Origin: CAWIVH01 sp963839475
GTDB taxonomy: Bacteria; Acidobacteriota; UBA6911
Length of the DNA stretch: 64,000 nt
Reading direction: 5' to 3'
NCBI GenBank assembly: GCA_963839475.1
Contig: CAWIVH010000010.1
Span: 32,493-96,492, forward strand
Made by a program: the position numbers and the translations under genes. Shown here in pieces: positions 17,060 through 25,845 of the stretch. Below the pieces are notes generated by a model, which worked only from the letters and a program-made list of their open reading frames with translations, was not told the DNA's origin and made no database searches. The first letter of the stretch is position 1. Each line of letters starts with the position of its first letter.

Positions 17060-17061
17060 CT

Positions 17062-17760
17062 CTATTGCTCTTTCGCCATTTCGTTAAAATGCTGCTGGAA
17101 CGTTTCGTAGCTGGTGACGTTCTTTTCGAAGTCCAGGCCGACCTTTCCTTTTTCAAGCACGACGAGGCGGTCGGCCAACTCGTACCCGAGGGGAGCGTCG
17201 TGGATCGCCATCAGGCAAGTCCTGCCCGCGGCGTGAGAGTCCGACAGGTATTTTTTGAGAAAGCCGGTGCCCGCGACATCCAGCCCCGTGAAGGGCTCAT
17301 CCAGGAGCAGGATGTCGGGGTCGTGAATGAAGGCCCGCGCAATGGCAAGCCGCTGCTGCATCCCCCGCGAAAAGTTCCGGACGGGATCGCTGCTGCGTCC
17401 CGCCAGTCCCACTCTCCGGATGCGTTCCTGAAGACTCTCTTCATCACACGGGAGGTCGTGAAGCCGGGCGTGAAAACGCAGGTTCTCGAGGGCAGTCAGA
17501 TCACTGTACAGAGCTGTGTTGTGCGAAAGGTATCCCATGGCGCCGCGCGCCGACCGGGATGAAAGGGGTTCGGGCTCCCCGATGCGAATGGAGCCGGATG
17601 ATGGGCGTGTAAGCCCCGCCAGGATCCTGAGCAAAGTGGTCTTTCCCGCCCCGTTCCGTCCGAAAAGAGCAATAAACTGACCCCGGCGCACCGTCATGTT
17701 CAGGTCGCGCAAAGCAGAGAATCTGCCGAAATATTTGGCTAAGCCTTGGACTTCAATCAT
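17062..17760 (-). CDS. ccmA: CcmA, ATPase of cytochrome c maturation
   Basis: ABC ATPase of 232 residues for the CcmABCD complex. Walker A is FGRNGAGKTTLL (about 36), the signature is NFSRGMQQRLAIARA (about 129), and Walker B is ILLDEPFTGLD (about 153). I start it at ATG 17760 (MIEVQGLAKYF), where the ABC domain begins; an in-frame extension of 19 codons has no family support. A small gap of 86 bp separates it from the upstream membrane protein. Confidence 0.92.
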   Translation of the reverse strand: MIEVQGLAKYFGRFSALRDLNMTVRRGQFIALFGRNGAGKTTLLRILAGLTRPSSGSIRIGEPEPLSSRSARGAMGYLSHNTALYSDLTALENLRFHARLHDLPCDEESLQERIRRVGLAGRSSDPVRNFSRGMQQRLAIARAFIHDPDILLLDEPFTGLDVAGTGFLKKYLSDSHAAGRTCLMAIHDAPLGYELADRLVVLEKGKVGLDFEKNVTSYETFQQHFNEMAKEQ

Positions 17761-17846
17761 TGCCCCAACCACGAATCTTCGAATCCAGGAGCCTGCGGGT
17801 TCAACACAAAAGCTCAAAGCCTCGAAGGCGCGAAAAGTGAAGGTCC

Positions 17847-19106
17847 CTACTTTTTCAGGAGAAGGGAAATGCGGCGGAGCTGCCGTTTCCCCTGCTCTCG
17901 CTGGCCGAGGTACTCGCGCCGGTCCAGCGTCTTATTCTCATATTGATGGTCCAGGCCGGCAAGATGATTCAGGAGCTGATCCCGGCGGCTCCGCAACTCT
18001 TTGGTCCGGGCCTCCGCCGTTTGGCCCGACATTTCGGGAACACGGTTGAATGCGAACCAGAGCACGATGACCAGTCCGATCAGGAAAAGCGGCCCGATGA
18101 TCATGGAATTGCGCACCACCAGACTCGGCATCGGTTTTATCTTCGATTCTTCCTGCTGAGGCGCAGACTCTGCCATTGGCGCCGGAGGAGTGCCGCCGGA
18201 AAATGTCCACACAACTTCCGTTCCGGCCTTGACCGGCCCGCCGCGGTAAACCGCAAAGTTACGCTGCGCGTCGGCCTGTATTCGCGCGACCCCGCTGTCG
18301 CCGGAAAGGGTCATATCCTGCGGAATTACCCCGATCTCATAGCTGGCGACGTCATAATAAAATTTCTTTTTGTAGGTGTAAGTCTTACCCGCGTAGGGCA
18401 GCTGCTGGTCGATCTCGAAGCTCGTCGTGCCGGGGCGGAGCGGAAAAAGGCTGTAGTAGGACTGCCCGTCTGGACTCTCGAGCGGCGACTGGTTCAATGG
18501 CATGGCCGAGCCCGGAGCTGTTACGTTCATCCTGGGCGGCGCCTGGATCCCGGGAGCTTTGGAGAATCGGAAGTTACCTTCCATGTTCATGTAGCTTTTC
18601 GGGGGATTGGCCTCGTTCGAGAAGGAGTAAAGCTCCATGCAGCGCAACGATTCGCCATCGAGCTGGAAAGCGAACCGCGCCCCATCCATCCGGATGCCGG
18701 CCATGGAGGTGGTTGTTTCATACACCGGGATTTCGACGGACGCTTTGCCCGATGCATCAAAACTGACTCTCCCATGGTAATTGACGTCTTTGTAGTTGGC
18801 CCGGATCATCAGGGGGGAATCGGTTGGAAGGCCGTCGATCTTAAAATGGCCGGACTTGTCGGTTTTTGCCGATTTGACGATGCTCATGCCGCCGCCCAAG
18901 CCCACGACATCCAGCTCGACTTCGGAAGACAGGATTGAAGGGTTCGTCTTGTTAACGAGCCGCCCTTCGACCGTACCGTTCCCCTGCGACAAGGCGCTCG
19001 GCACCGTGAGGCTCGACACAAAACACCACAACAATGCATACCGGAATAAAACAGGGATCGGCCGGGCCGCCGAAGCGGCACGACCGGGATTAAGATTTAG
19101 ACTCAT
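17847..19106 (-). CDS. Secreted/membrane protein with carboxypeptidase-regulatory-like domain, in the ccm cluster
   Basis: Uncharacterised 419-residue protein encoded between the ccmH/ccmI-like genes and ccmA. A signal segment (about 20-40) is followed by a beta-sandwich of the carboxypeptidase-regulatory type (TVEGRLVNKT to SVEIPVYET, about 44-130), a second beta-rich region, one membrane helix near residue 335-355 (IIGPLFLIGLVIVLWFAF), and a charged cytoplasmic coiled tail (ELRSRRDQLLNHLAGLDHQY). The tail resembles the helical part of the neighbouring CcmI-like protein. The start is set by GGAGAG nine bases upstream. Its place inside the cluster suggests a role in apocytochrome or heme handling, but that is inference. 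Confidence 0.75.
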   Translation of the reverse strand: MSLNLNPGRAASAARPIPVLFRYALLWCFVSSLTVPSALSQGNGTVEGRLVNKTNPSILSSEVELDVVGLGGGMSIVKSAKTDKSGHFKIDGLPTDSPLMIRANYKDVNYHGRVSFDASGKASVEIPVYETTTSMAGIRMDGARFAFQLDGESLRCMELYSFSNEANPPKSYMNMEGNFRFSKAPGIQAPPRMNVTAPGSAMPLNQSPLESPDGQSYYSLFPLRPGTTSFEIDQQLPYAGKTYTYKKKFYYDVASYEIGVIPQDMTLSGDSGVARIQADAQRNFAVYRGGPVKAGTEVVWTFSGGTPPAPMAESAPQQEESKIKPMPSLVVRNSMIIGPLFLIGLVIVLWFAFNRVPEMSGQTAEARTKELRSRRDQLLNHLAGLDHQYENKTLDRREYLGQREQGKRQLRRISLLLKK

Positions 19107-19159
19107 CAAATTGTACTCTCCGGAAACTTGGCACGCTCGTGGTAGGAACTCACTGGGAA

Positions 19160-19606
19160 CTAGAATTTTTGTCCGCAATCGGCGCAGAATTTCTTCCCGG
19201 AAACTTTCGGGGAGCCGCAGGAAGGACAGGAAGCCCCGTCACCCGGCTCGGGCGAATTCGACGCGGAGAAGAGCCGGTTTTTCCGGTTGGAAATGTCCCG
19301 CTCGATCTGATCATCGAGATCCTTTTCAGCTCCGAGATGATCCAGCTTCTCCAGAATGGCGGCCGCTTCGCCTTTGTATCCGGCTTCAAGACGGCGATAA
19401 TCTGTCTCTCCCAGCCGGCCCATTTTGTACTCGAAATCAAGATCCTTCAAGTTGGTATAAATGATGGCTTTCCGGTTTAGCAGCCGGTCTAGCTCGGTTT
19501 CCGCAAGGAGCTCGACTTCCAAGTTACCTTTGGGTTCGACAAACAACGGAGTCAGGACATAAACACCTGCCAGCACCGTCAGCAACGTGCATGCAAGTAT
19601 CAGCAT
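19160..19606 (-). CDS. CcmI-like membrane protein with C-terminal zinc ribbon
   Basis: Protein of 148 residues. One N-terminal membrane helix (LILACTLLTVLAGVYVLTPL) is followed by a helical hairpin (LKDLDFEYKMGRLGETDYRR) that matches the N-terminal part of CcmI. Instead of the TPR domain of CcmI it ends in a zinc ribbon, CPSCGSPKVSGKKFCADCG. Its ATG shares a base with the ccmH stop (TGATG), so the two are translated together. It probably acts with CcmH in delivering apocytochrome; this is inferred from position and the CcmI-like helices. Confidence 0.8.
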   Translation of the reverse strand: MLILACTLLTVLAGVYVLTPLFVEPKGNLEVELLAETELDRLLNRKAIIYTNLKDLDFEYKMGRLGETDYRRLEAGYKGEAAAILEKLDHLGAEKDLDDQIERDISNRKNRLFSASNSPEPGDGASCPSCGSPKVSGKKFCADCGQKF

Positions 19607-20076
19607 CAGCTCTCCTCTTCAAAATCGCGCAATTCATTGTCGATTCTCGGATCGAGGGGAGCAGGAGCCGCTCCCTGGGCGGCGGGAACTGCCGCAGGCC
19701 GGGCCATCCTGACCACGATCCATCCCACTACGCCAAGTCCGAGGCAAAGAATCAGAAAAGGCATGATCCAGGCGGTGATGTCAAAACCCTGCATGGTGGG
19801 CGCCGACAGCACCTTTTTTCCCATCCGGTCGACGAAGCTTTGCACGATCACCTGGACCGATTCCCCTTTTTGCAGCCGTTCTCGTATCTCGGCTCTCATG
19901 GGAGTTGCCGAACTGCAGTTTTGCATGGCACAGACGCTGAGCTGCTCACTGCAGCCGCACTGGCAGATGAGCTGGTCGCACGCGTCCTTGTAATCCTTGC
20001 TGATGTCCTTCTGGCTCCAGCCGGTTGCGGGCACAAGCAGAAGGAACAGCCACATAATCGCTGCTTTAGGCTTCAT
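19606..20076 (-). CDS. ccmH: CcmH/CcdA-type thiol protein of cytochrome c maturation
   Basis: CcmH-like protein of 156 residues with a signal segment (about 5-22), a cysteine-rich domain and a C-terminal membrane helix (about 105-125). The motif is LICQCGCSEQLSVC (about 38-51) rather than the LRCxxC of proteobacterial CcmH. The family reduces the CxxCH cysteines of apocytochromes and partners CcmF. The CQCGC variant is known among CcmH proteins outside Proteobacteria. I start it at ATG 20076 (GGGGAA upstream); a TTG six codons earlier is in frame. Confidence 0.88.
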   Translation of the reverse strand: MKPKAAIMWLFLLLVPATGWSQKDISKDYKDACDQLICQCGCSEQLSVCAMQNCSSATPMRAEIRERLQKGESVQVIVQSFVDRMGKKVLSAPTMQGFDITAWIMPFLILCLGLGVVGWIVVRMARPAAVPAAQGAAPAPLDPRIDNELRDFEEES

Positions 20077-20221
20077 TTCCCCGGAAATCTCCAATCTCTC
20101 TTGCGAAACTCGGTTGCGTCACTATTGCGAGCCCCGAAGGAGCGACACAGAATGCCCCGGGGCTATTCTATGCCGGCCCTTTGGGTCTCATCATACGATC
20201 GAACGAGCCTCGAGACAGAAG

Positions 20222-22261
20222 CTATTTTGCCTTGCCTGCCGTCTCAGCCAGCTTGACGGCTGCACCGGCGGTTGTGCCGGTTATCGTAAACGCTCCCTTG
20301 CGATCCGGCAACAGGCAGATCAGGGTGCCGAAAATCATGACCGCAGCCCCGAACCAAACCCACCAGACCAGCGGATTGACGTAAGCCTTGATTTCATATT
20401 GCATGCCGTCACTGGAGCGGCCGGCATAGACCACGTAAAGATCCTCTTTGGGGGTGCTGTGAAGCGATACTTCCGTGGAAGACTGCCCTTCCCCGATTTT
20501 ATAGAAACGTTTTTCCGGTTTCATGGTCCGGAGCAATTTGCCGTCCTTGAAGGCTTTGAGCCAAATGATCTCGGTCTGGTAGTTGGGCGTTTCTTCCTGC
20601 CGCGCTTCCGACATCTGCAGTGTGTAATGCCCAATCTTGAGTTCATCCCCCGGGGACATCATCTGGCTGGATTCGCGGTTAAACGCGTTCCCGGTCAATC
20701 CGATGAAGATCAACACTATCCCGAAATGAACCACGTAGCCGCCGTAACGGCGTTTGTTTTTCAGCGTCAGGTTGATCACGGCAGTCAGAGGATTCTCCCC
20801 GGTGTTTTTTGCCCGGATCCGCGTCGCGCGGAAGAATTCCTCCATGATGGTCACGGTGACGAGCATGCACAGGCTGAAGGAAATGATGGAATAAACGCTG
20901 CGCATTCCTCCTGCGACCAGAATCACCGCGGTTGCCAGCGATAAAGTTCCCGGCAACAAGAATGCTTTCCTCAGGCTGTCCAGGGATGTTTTTCGCCAGG
21001 CGAACAAAGGCCCAACTCCAGTAAGAAAGAGGAGGAAGAGCCCTATGGGAATATTGACATTGTTGAAGAACGGCGGGCCGACGGTGATTTTGCTCCCTTG
21101 AATCCACTCTGAGAGCACCGGGAACATCGTCCCCCACAGGACCGCAAAACAGGAAACCAGCAGAATGAGATTGTTGAAGAGGAATGCGCTCTCACGCGAA
21201 AGAACAGAATCCAGTGGCCGCTCGCTCTTGAGCATCGGCAGACGGTCCAAGATCAGGTAAAGGCTGGCTCCCAGCACAGAAATCATATAGATCAGGAAGA
21301 ACTTGCCGAGCTGAGAGTCGGCGAAGGCGTGCACCGAGCTCACGACGCCGCTGCGGGTGATGAAGGTCCCGAAAATGCCGAGCAGGTAAGTGATGACCAC
21401 GAGCAGCACATTCCACACCTTCAGCATTCCCTTGCGTTCCTGAACAATCACAGAGTGCAGGTAGGCGGTCCCTGTCAGCCAGGGCATGAGGGACGAATTC
21501 TCCACCGGGTCCCAACCCCAGTAGCCCCCCCAGCCCAGTTCCACATAAGCCCATTTGCCCCCCAGGATCAGCCCGGCGCCCAGAAAGAGCCAGGTCAACA
21601 GGGTCCAACGGCGAGTCGTCCGGATCCAGGAATCTCCCAACTGCTTTGTCGCAAGGGCCCCGATACAAAATGCGAACGGGACCACAAAGCCGATAAACCC
21701 GAAGTACAGGATCGGGGGGTGGATCACCATCGCCCAGTATTGGAGCAGGGGATTCAGCCCCCTGCCGTCGGCGGGCGTAAAGTGCTGCATGGCGCCGCCG
21801 GGAAGGACCCGCATTAGCTGGTTGAAGGGATTCGACAGGAAGATATTCAGCACGAGGAAAAAGCTCAGGTTCAGCATGAGGACGGCGATGACGTACGGCA
21901 TCATGTCACGGAACCTGTAGCGGTTCTGGAAGATCGCTATGCCGCTGAAAGCCGCGGTTACGAATACCCAAAGTAGCATGGATCCGTCATGAGCGCCCCA
22001 GAGCGCGGCAATCTTGTAAAACACAGGGAGATCGCGATTCGAGGAGTTCGCGACATGGGAAACGGAGAAATCGCTGATCAGGAGCAGGTACATCAATGTG
22101 CAGAGCGCAACAGCAATGGAAACCGTGGATGCGATGGCTGCCTTCTCGGCACTCCTCACGATCCGGTGCTGCTGTTGAGCCGCGCCGAGCAGCGATGCAA
22201 AAATGGCATACACCGCAAGACACAGCGCCAGGAGAAGACTGAAGCTACCAAAATTGGCCAT
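20222..22261 (-). CDS. ccmF: CcmF, cytochrome c heme lyase component
   Basis: Large membrane protein of 679 residues with about 14 helices. With CcmH it attaches heme from CcmE to apocytochrome c. The WWD motif is GWGGYWGWDPVENSSLMPWL (about 242-261). Histidine heme ligands are expected in WAMVIHPPILYFGF (about 178-191) and near SSVHAFADSQLG (about 316). The periplasmic C-terminal domain (about 540-640) is present, so the protein is full length. GAGAGGGG precedes the ATG. ccmH follows after 145 bp. Confidence 0.95.
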   Translation of the reverse strand: MANFGSFSLLLALCLAVYAIFASLLGAAQQQHRIVRSAEKAAIASTVSIAVALCTLMYLLLISDFSVSHVANSSNRDLPVFYKIAALWGAHDGSMLLWVFVTAAFSGIAIFQNRYRFRDMMPYVIAVLMLNLSFFLVLNIFLSNPFNQLMRVLPGGAMQHFTPADGRGLNPLLQYWAMVIHPPILYFGFIGFVVPFAFCIGALATKQLGDSWIRTTRRWTLLTWLFLGAGLILGGKWAYVELGWGGYWGWDPVENSSLMPWLTGTAYLHSVIVQERKGMLKVWNVLLVVITYLLGIFGTFITRSGVVSSVHAFADSQLGKFFLIYMISVLGASLYLILDRLPMLKSERPLDSVLSRESAFLFNNLILLVSCFAVLWGTMFPVLSEWIQGSKITVGPPFFNNVNIPIGLFLLFLTGVGPLFAWRKTSLDSLRKAFLLPGTLSLATAVILVAGGMRSVYSIISFSLCMLVTVTIMEEFFRATRIRAKNTGENPLTAVINLTLKNKRRYGGYVVHFGIVLIFIGLTGNAFNRESSQMMSPGDELKIGHYTLQMSEARQEETPNYQTEIIWLKAFKDGKLLRTMKPEKRFYKIGEGQSSTEVSLHSTPKEDLYVVYAGRSSDGMQYEIKAYVNPLVWWVWFGAAVMIFGTLICLLPDRKGAFTITGTTAGAAVKLAETAGKAK

Positions 22262-22481
22262 GAATAACCCCTCTCAGCCATTTGCCGGCCGCGCCAGCCC
22301 GGAAAACATTGCCGGAGCCATCAACGCGATCCCAGCTATCAAGTATAGCTTGATCCTGGAGACTCTCGGGGAGACAGGAGCATCCTGCCGCAGGCCTGAA
22401 GGTGAACCGCGGCGGAAAACGAGATCCGAGACCCTTCCCCAGATTTAAACCCGAGCGCGGAACGGAGAATTGTTCCCTGAC

Positions 22482-22889
22482 CTAGGTTCTTTTTTTCTCG
22501 TATTCCGCTTCATATTTGGATGCGCACTTGGCCTCGATCTTGCGCGCCTGGAGCACACCTTTTTGATCTACTTTGCCTTCAACTACAGCCTTAGAGCCAT
22601 CCCTGAAGGTATCGGGCAGGACGTCTTTGCCAATGTAGCAGACCTTGAGGTTTTTGCCATTGTGGGTGATGACAAACTCAAGAGGCGATTTGTTCCGGTC
22701 GATCGAGCCTTCCACGACATCGCCAGCAACCTTAAGGGTTTTCCCATTCAAATCGGCCTGCTGCGCCGTATATTCTTCAACTGTGATGTAGTAGGCCTTG
22801 CTCTCCTGGAAACCCACGAAACCCAGCCAACCCAGGGCTGCCAGGACCACAAATCCCCCTACAAAGAATTTTGCCTTAGAACCGCCCAT
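22482..22889 (-). CDS. ccmE: CcmE heme chaperone, CxxxY type
   Basis: Periplasmic heme chaperone of 135 residues: one N-terminal membrane anchor (FFVGGFVVLAALGWLGFVGF) and an OB-fold domain. In most CcmE proteins heme is bound covalently to the histidine of HxxxY. Here the matching segment is AKCASKYEAEY, so Cys122 and Tyr126 give CxxxY. Such cysteine-type CcmE proteins are known from archaea and Desulfovibrio. The start at 22889 has GGAGG nine bases upstream. It is the first ccm gene in the cluster, 220 bp before ccmF. Confidence 0.92.
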   Translation of the reverse strand: MGGSKAKFFVGGFVVLAALGWLGFVGFQESKAYYITVEEYTAQQADLNGKTLKVAGDVVEGSIDRNKSPLEFVITHNGKNLKVCYIGKDVLPDTFRDGSKAVVEGKVDQKGVLQARKIEAKCASKYEAEYEKKRT

Positions 22890-23124
22890 GTTGCGAACCT
22901 CCAATGGCACCGTCCCGAGTCTGGAGCTGCCTGACTCGGGGCGGAAAGCTCTCCCGATGCCTATAATGGATAGCACTTTTGCCAGGAGGAATCAATGCGG
23001 GGCCGAAATCGCGAGAAATACCCTGCCAGCCTCTTATCCTCGCCGGAGAGAGTCTTCGACCTTCTGTCCTGACGGACTCGGAGATCCCGATTGCGAAAGT
23101 CAAAGATAGCCCTGGAGCCGACAA

Positions 23125-23976
23125 CTACTGAACTATGAATGCATTAGGACCCAGGGGTTGATTGTGCGCCACGCTCTCGATGACGATCACCCATTGCTGC
23201 ATGATCGTGTTGACCTGCCCTTCGACCGTGTATATCGACTTGTAGCCATGAGGAATGGTCACTGAATCGACCGTTTTGAAATCGCCAAACATTTCCTCAA
23301 TGGTGTAGATGGTATCCCTCTGGCCGGAAGAGGCATCCGGGGTGGCTCCCATCGTGGCCGGCTGAATCATCCTGTAGCGGGATCCCACATGCCGGAAGGT
23401 CTCCGGTTCAAAATAAAGATATACCTGAATGCCGCTGTCGCCCTTCTTCATGCGGTATTTGATTTCGTGCAAGTCTTTTCCGTCGAATTTTTTTATTCCC
23501 GAATACTCCAATTTGGGCTGGCGGCCAGCGACATCCAGGAGCGCCCACGCCGTCGTCATGGTTCCACCCAGCAACCCCTCTTTTAGGAGCGAGTCATGCT
23601 GGTAAATGAAAGCCGAATAATGGGATTTCTGGCCCGGCCGGATCTGCGCGACGTTGACTTTGTTGCCGTCGAAAAGAAGCTGCTCCGATGGATAATCGAG
23701 CGCGCTGAAAAGCCACTTGACGGCAAACTTGCGCCCTTCGGATTGCACGGTGGCGGTGCCGCTCGACTGCCCGCTGGTGGGCATTCGAGAAATCGTCTGA
23801 CCCTTCCCCGACATAATGCGGCTGCGAACACCGGATAGAGCTTCCGGGGCACCGATGGATGCCAAATGCCTGGCAACAACTTCTTCAGGTTTCAGTTTCG
23901 TATCTTTGGCCGGGGAAATCAGGGAAAAGAGCAGTACAGCCGGAAAGATTTGCCGCCAGATAAAATGGATTTTCAT
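23125..23976 (-). CDS. Secreted LolA-like/hypothetical protein
   Basis: Predicted exported protein of 283 residues: signal peptide about 1-24 (IWRQIFPAVLLFSLISPA). The mature part is rich in antiparallel beta strands, with LKPEEVVARHLASIGAPEAL near the start, a form often seen in LolA/LolB-like outer-membrane lipoprotein carriers in Acidobacteria. I recognise no catalytic motif. The start at 23976 has GGAGATT upstream. It is separated from the ABC cluster by 57 bp beyond the TPR gene and could be on the same transcript. Confidence 0.65.
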   Translation of the reverse strand: MKIHFIWRQIFPAVLLFSLISPAKDTKLKPEEVVARHLASIGAPEALSGVRSRIMSGKGQTISRMPTSGQSSGTATVQSEGRKFAVKWLFSALDYPSEQLLFDGNKVNVAQIRPGQKSHYSAFIYQHDSLLKEGLLGGTMTTAWALLDVAGRQPKLEYSGIKKFDGKDLHEIKYRMKKGDSGIQVYLYFEPETFRHVGSRYRMIQPATMGATPDASSGQRDTIYTIEEMFGDFKTVDSVTIPHGYKSIYTVEGQVNTIMQQWVIVIESVAHNQPLGPNAFIVQ

Positions 23977-24061
23977 GGAATCTCCAAATTCAGGAATTGG
24001 ATCGTGCACAAAAATAATCGAAAAGCTCCCCAAACGTCGAAAGGGCGAGCCGTAGGCAGTG

Positions 24062-25033
24062 CTATTTCTTCGCGGGCGCTTCCCCTGTCATTGCAACCAG
24101 TTTTTCGCGGAACGCTGCTTTGTAATCGTAGGGCATGGCCAGGTACCGGACGCGCGTCAGCGGGCCGAGGGTCACAGCTCCGCTGGCCGGATCATAGAAA
24201 TAGGGCGCGCCGGAAGGATCCTTGGGGATCTCGGTCAGAAATCCCGGCCGAACGAGATCCTCGAGCCTTTCAGGGCGGCGGCCGTTTGCCCTCACATACC
24301 GCTCCAGCATGAATTCAAGCAGCCAGACATCCTCGTTCACTTGCATCGTGGCCAGGTGGTTCCAGGCGTTCTCACGCACATCGGCCCGGTCGGATTCCTG
24401 GTACTGCCGCTGCCAGAGAGCGCGTGCGGTTTCCACCGCGCCGGCTTTGGAAAGCGCCATGGCTGCCAAACTCGCCATCCACGGAGGCGCGCCCGGCACC
24501 TTTTCGGCCATCTGCCATGCCTCCGCGCATTTGGCGAATTCGCGGGTGAACCAAAAATGGATAAAGCCCTTGTCGAAATAGAAGCGCCACTCGGTTGGAT
24601 GGAAGGAAATCCCCTTATCCAGGAGACGAAGTGCCTCCGCAGGCTGCCCCGCGCCGAGCGGATCAGGCTCTGCCAGGAAGTTGCTGCCGGCACGGTAAGC
24701 ATCTATAAGCCGCGGATCGAGCGAAGTCGTGATGTCCAGGAGCTTGCTGAGATTTTTATACCGAATTGGCCGGCGCGCCGCTTCTTCCCGGCGACCATAG
24801 TACTGGATGGCGCGAATCCAGTAAAAATCAGCAAAAAGGCTGTCGTACCCGAAAGCCATGCGCCTGACCGCGTCAGCAGAAGGGAAATAGAGCAGGTCAG
24901 GACTTCCGGTTCGGCGCGACAGCGCCTCGTCCACACGGTTTTGCACAGGCCTGATGCAGAGGCTTGCCGATAAAACGATTGCGGCGGGAATCCAGGCGCC
25001 CTGCCGCAAAAGGGGTCTGAGCTGCATGGTCAT
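24062..25033 (-). CDS. Membrane-anchored TPR-like protein of the ABC cluster
   Basis: Protein of 323 residues with an N-terminal membrane helix (GAWIPAAIVLSASLCIRPVQ) and an all-helical body with TPR-like repeats (for example PAEALRLLDKGISFHPTEWR and FAKCAEAWQMAEKVPGAPPW). The C-terminus contains the stretch GRRPERLEDLVRPGFLTEIP found in many acidobacterial TPR proteins. The ATG overlaps the stop of the ABC permease by four bases (ATGA), so it is translated with the transporter and is likely a part of it. Substrate and role are unknown. Confidence 0.7.
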   Translation of the reverse strand: MTMQLRPLLRQGAWIPAAIVLSASLCIRPVQNRVDEALSRRTGSPDLLYFPSADAVRRMAFGYDSLFADFYWIRAIQYYGRREEAARRPIRYKNLSKLLDITTSLDPRLIDAYRAGSNFLAEPDPLGAGQPAEALRLLDKGISFHPTEWRFYFDKGFIHFWFTREFAKCAEAWQMAEKVPGAPPWMASLAAMALSKAGAVETARALWQRQYQESDRADVRENAWNHLATMQVNEDVWLLEFMLERYVRANGRRPERLEDLVRPGFLTEIPKDPSGAPYFYDPASGAVTLGPLTRVRYLAMPYDYKAAFREKLVAMTGEAPAKK

Positions 25034-25821
25034 TTGAAATCCCGGTGCGAAAAAATCATGACGGCAAGCCCGAGGATGGCAGAGCAATAGAGAAATGCAT
25101 AGACGGTGATCCAAATTACGGCGACCGGATTCAACGGCTCAAAATACGCGGCGCTCTGAATCACATTTTGTCCGCCGGCAATGGCGAAGTTGCCGAAATT
25201 CGGCAGCACATAATAAAAAAACCGGCAGAGGCCTTTCACCACCATGGAGTGTGTGAGGTTGCCGAATTCGAGCAGGTCAGGGCTGAAATGCCCGATTCCC
25301 CAGAGAAAAAGTGTGAACAGTGCGGAGAGAGCCGGGGTTGAAAAGGTCGAAAACAGCAGCGCCAGCGAAGTAGTAAGGGTCAGCGAAAGAAAAATCAGGA
25401 AGACCGCGGGCAGGATACGGATATAACTCTGGAAAGAGATCCCTCCCCTCCACATCAGAGCCAGGCAAAGCCCGATCGTCATGATCACGACGTTGACCAG
25501 CAGGGTGAAGAGCAATCCGGTAAATTTTCCCAGGATGAATTCATGGCGATGGACAGGTTTGGAAAGCAGGGCGTATATGGTCCGTTTTTCCAGCTCCTTA
25601 TACACGAGACCGATCCCTATGAAAACTGCGATCAGGGTGCCGAACACCGAAATGGCGGTCAGGCCGAGATCCACGATCACTTTCGCCTCATTTCCCAGGC
25701 TCAGCTCGCCGATGGCCAGCGAGCTCAATATCATGATGAGGGCAAAGAGAATGAGGTTGTACAGGATCTTGTCGCGGATGCATTCCCGAAAGGTGTTGCG
25801 TGCGATAGCCAGGATTCTCAT
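25030..25821 (-). CDS. ABC-2 type transporter permease
   Basis: Six-helix permease of 263 residues, start RILAIARNTFRECIRDKILY, as in ABC-2 exporters of the NatB/YhaP kind. ELEKRTIYALLSKPVHRHEF (about 76-95) is the conserved coupling-helix region of this subfamily. It lies 24 bp after the ATPase gene and overlaps the TPR gene, so three genes form an exporter operon. What it exports is unknown. Confidence 0.88.
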   Translation of the reverse strand: MRILAIARNTFRECIRDKILYNLILFALIMILSSLAIGELSLGNEAKVIVDLGLTAISVFGTLIAVFIGIGLVYKELEKRTIYALLSKPVHRHEFILGKFTGLLFTLLVNVVIMTIGLCLALMWRGGISFQSYIRILPAVFLIFLSLTLTTSLALLFSTFSTPALSALFTLFLWGIGHFSPDLLEFGNLTHSMVVKGLCRFFYYVLPNFGNFAIAGGQNVIQSAAYFEPLNPVAVIWITVYAFLYCSAILGLAVMIFSHRDFK

Positions 25822-25845
25822 TTTGGGTGTCCGACTTCGATCGTG

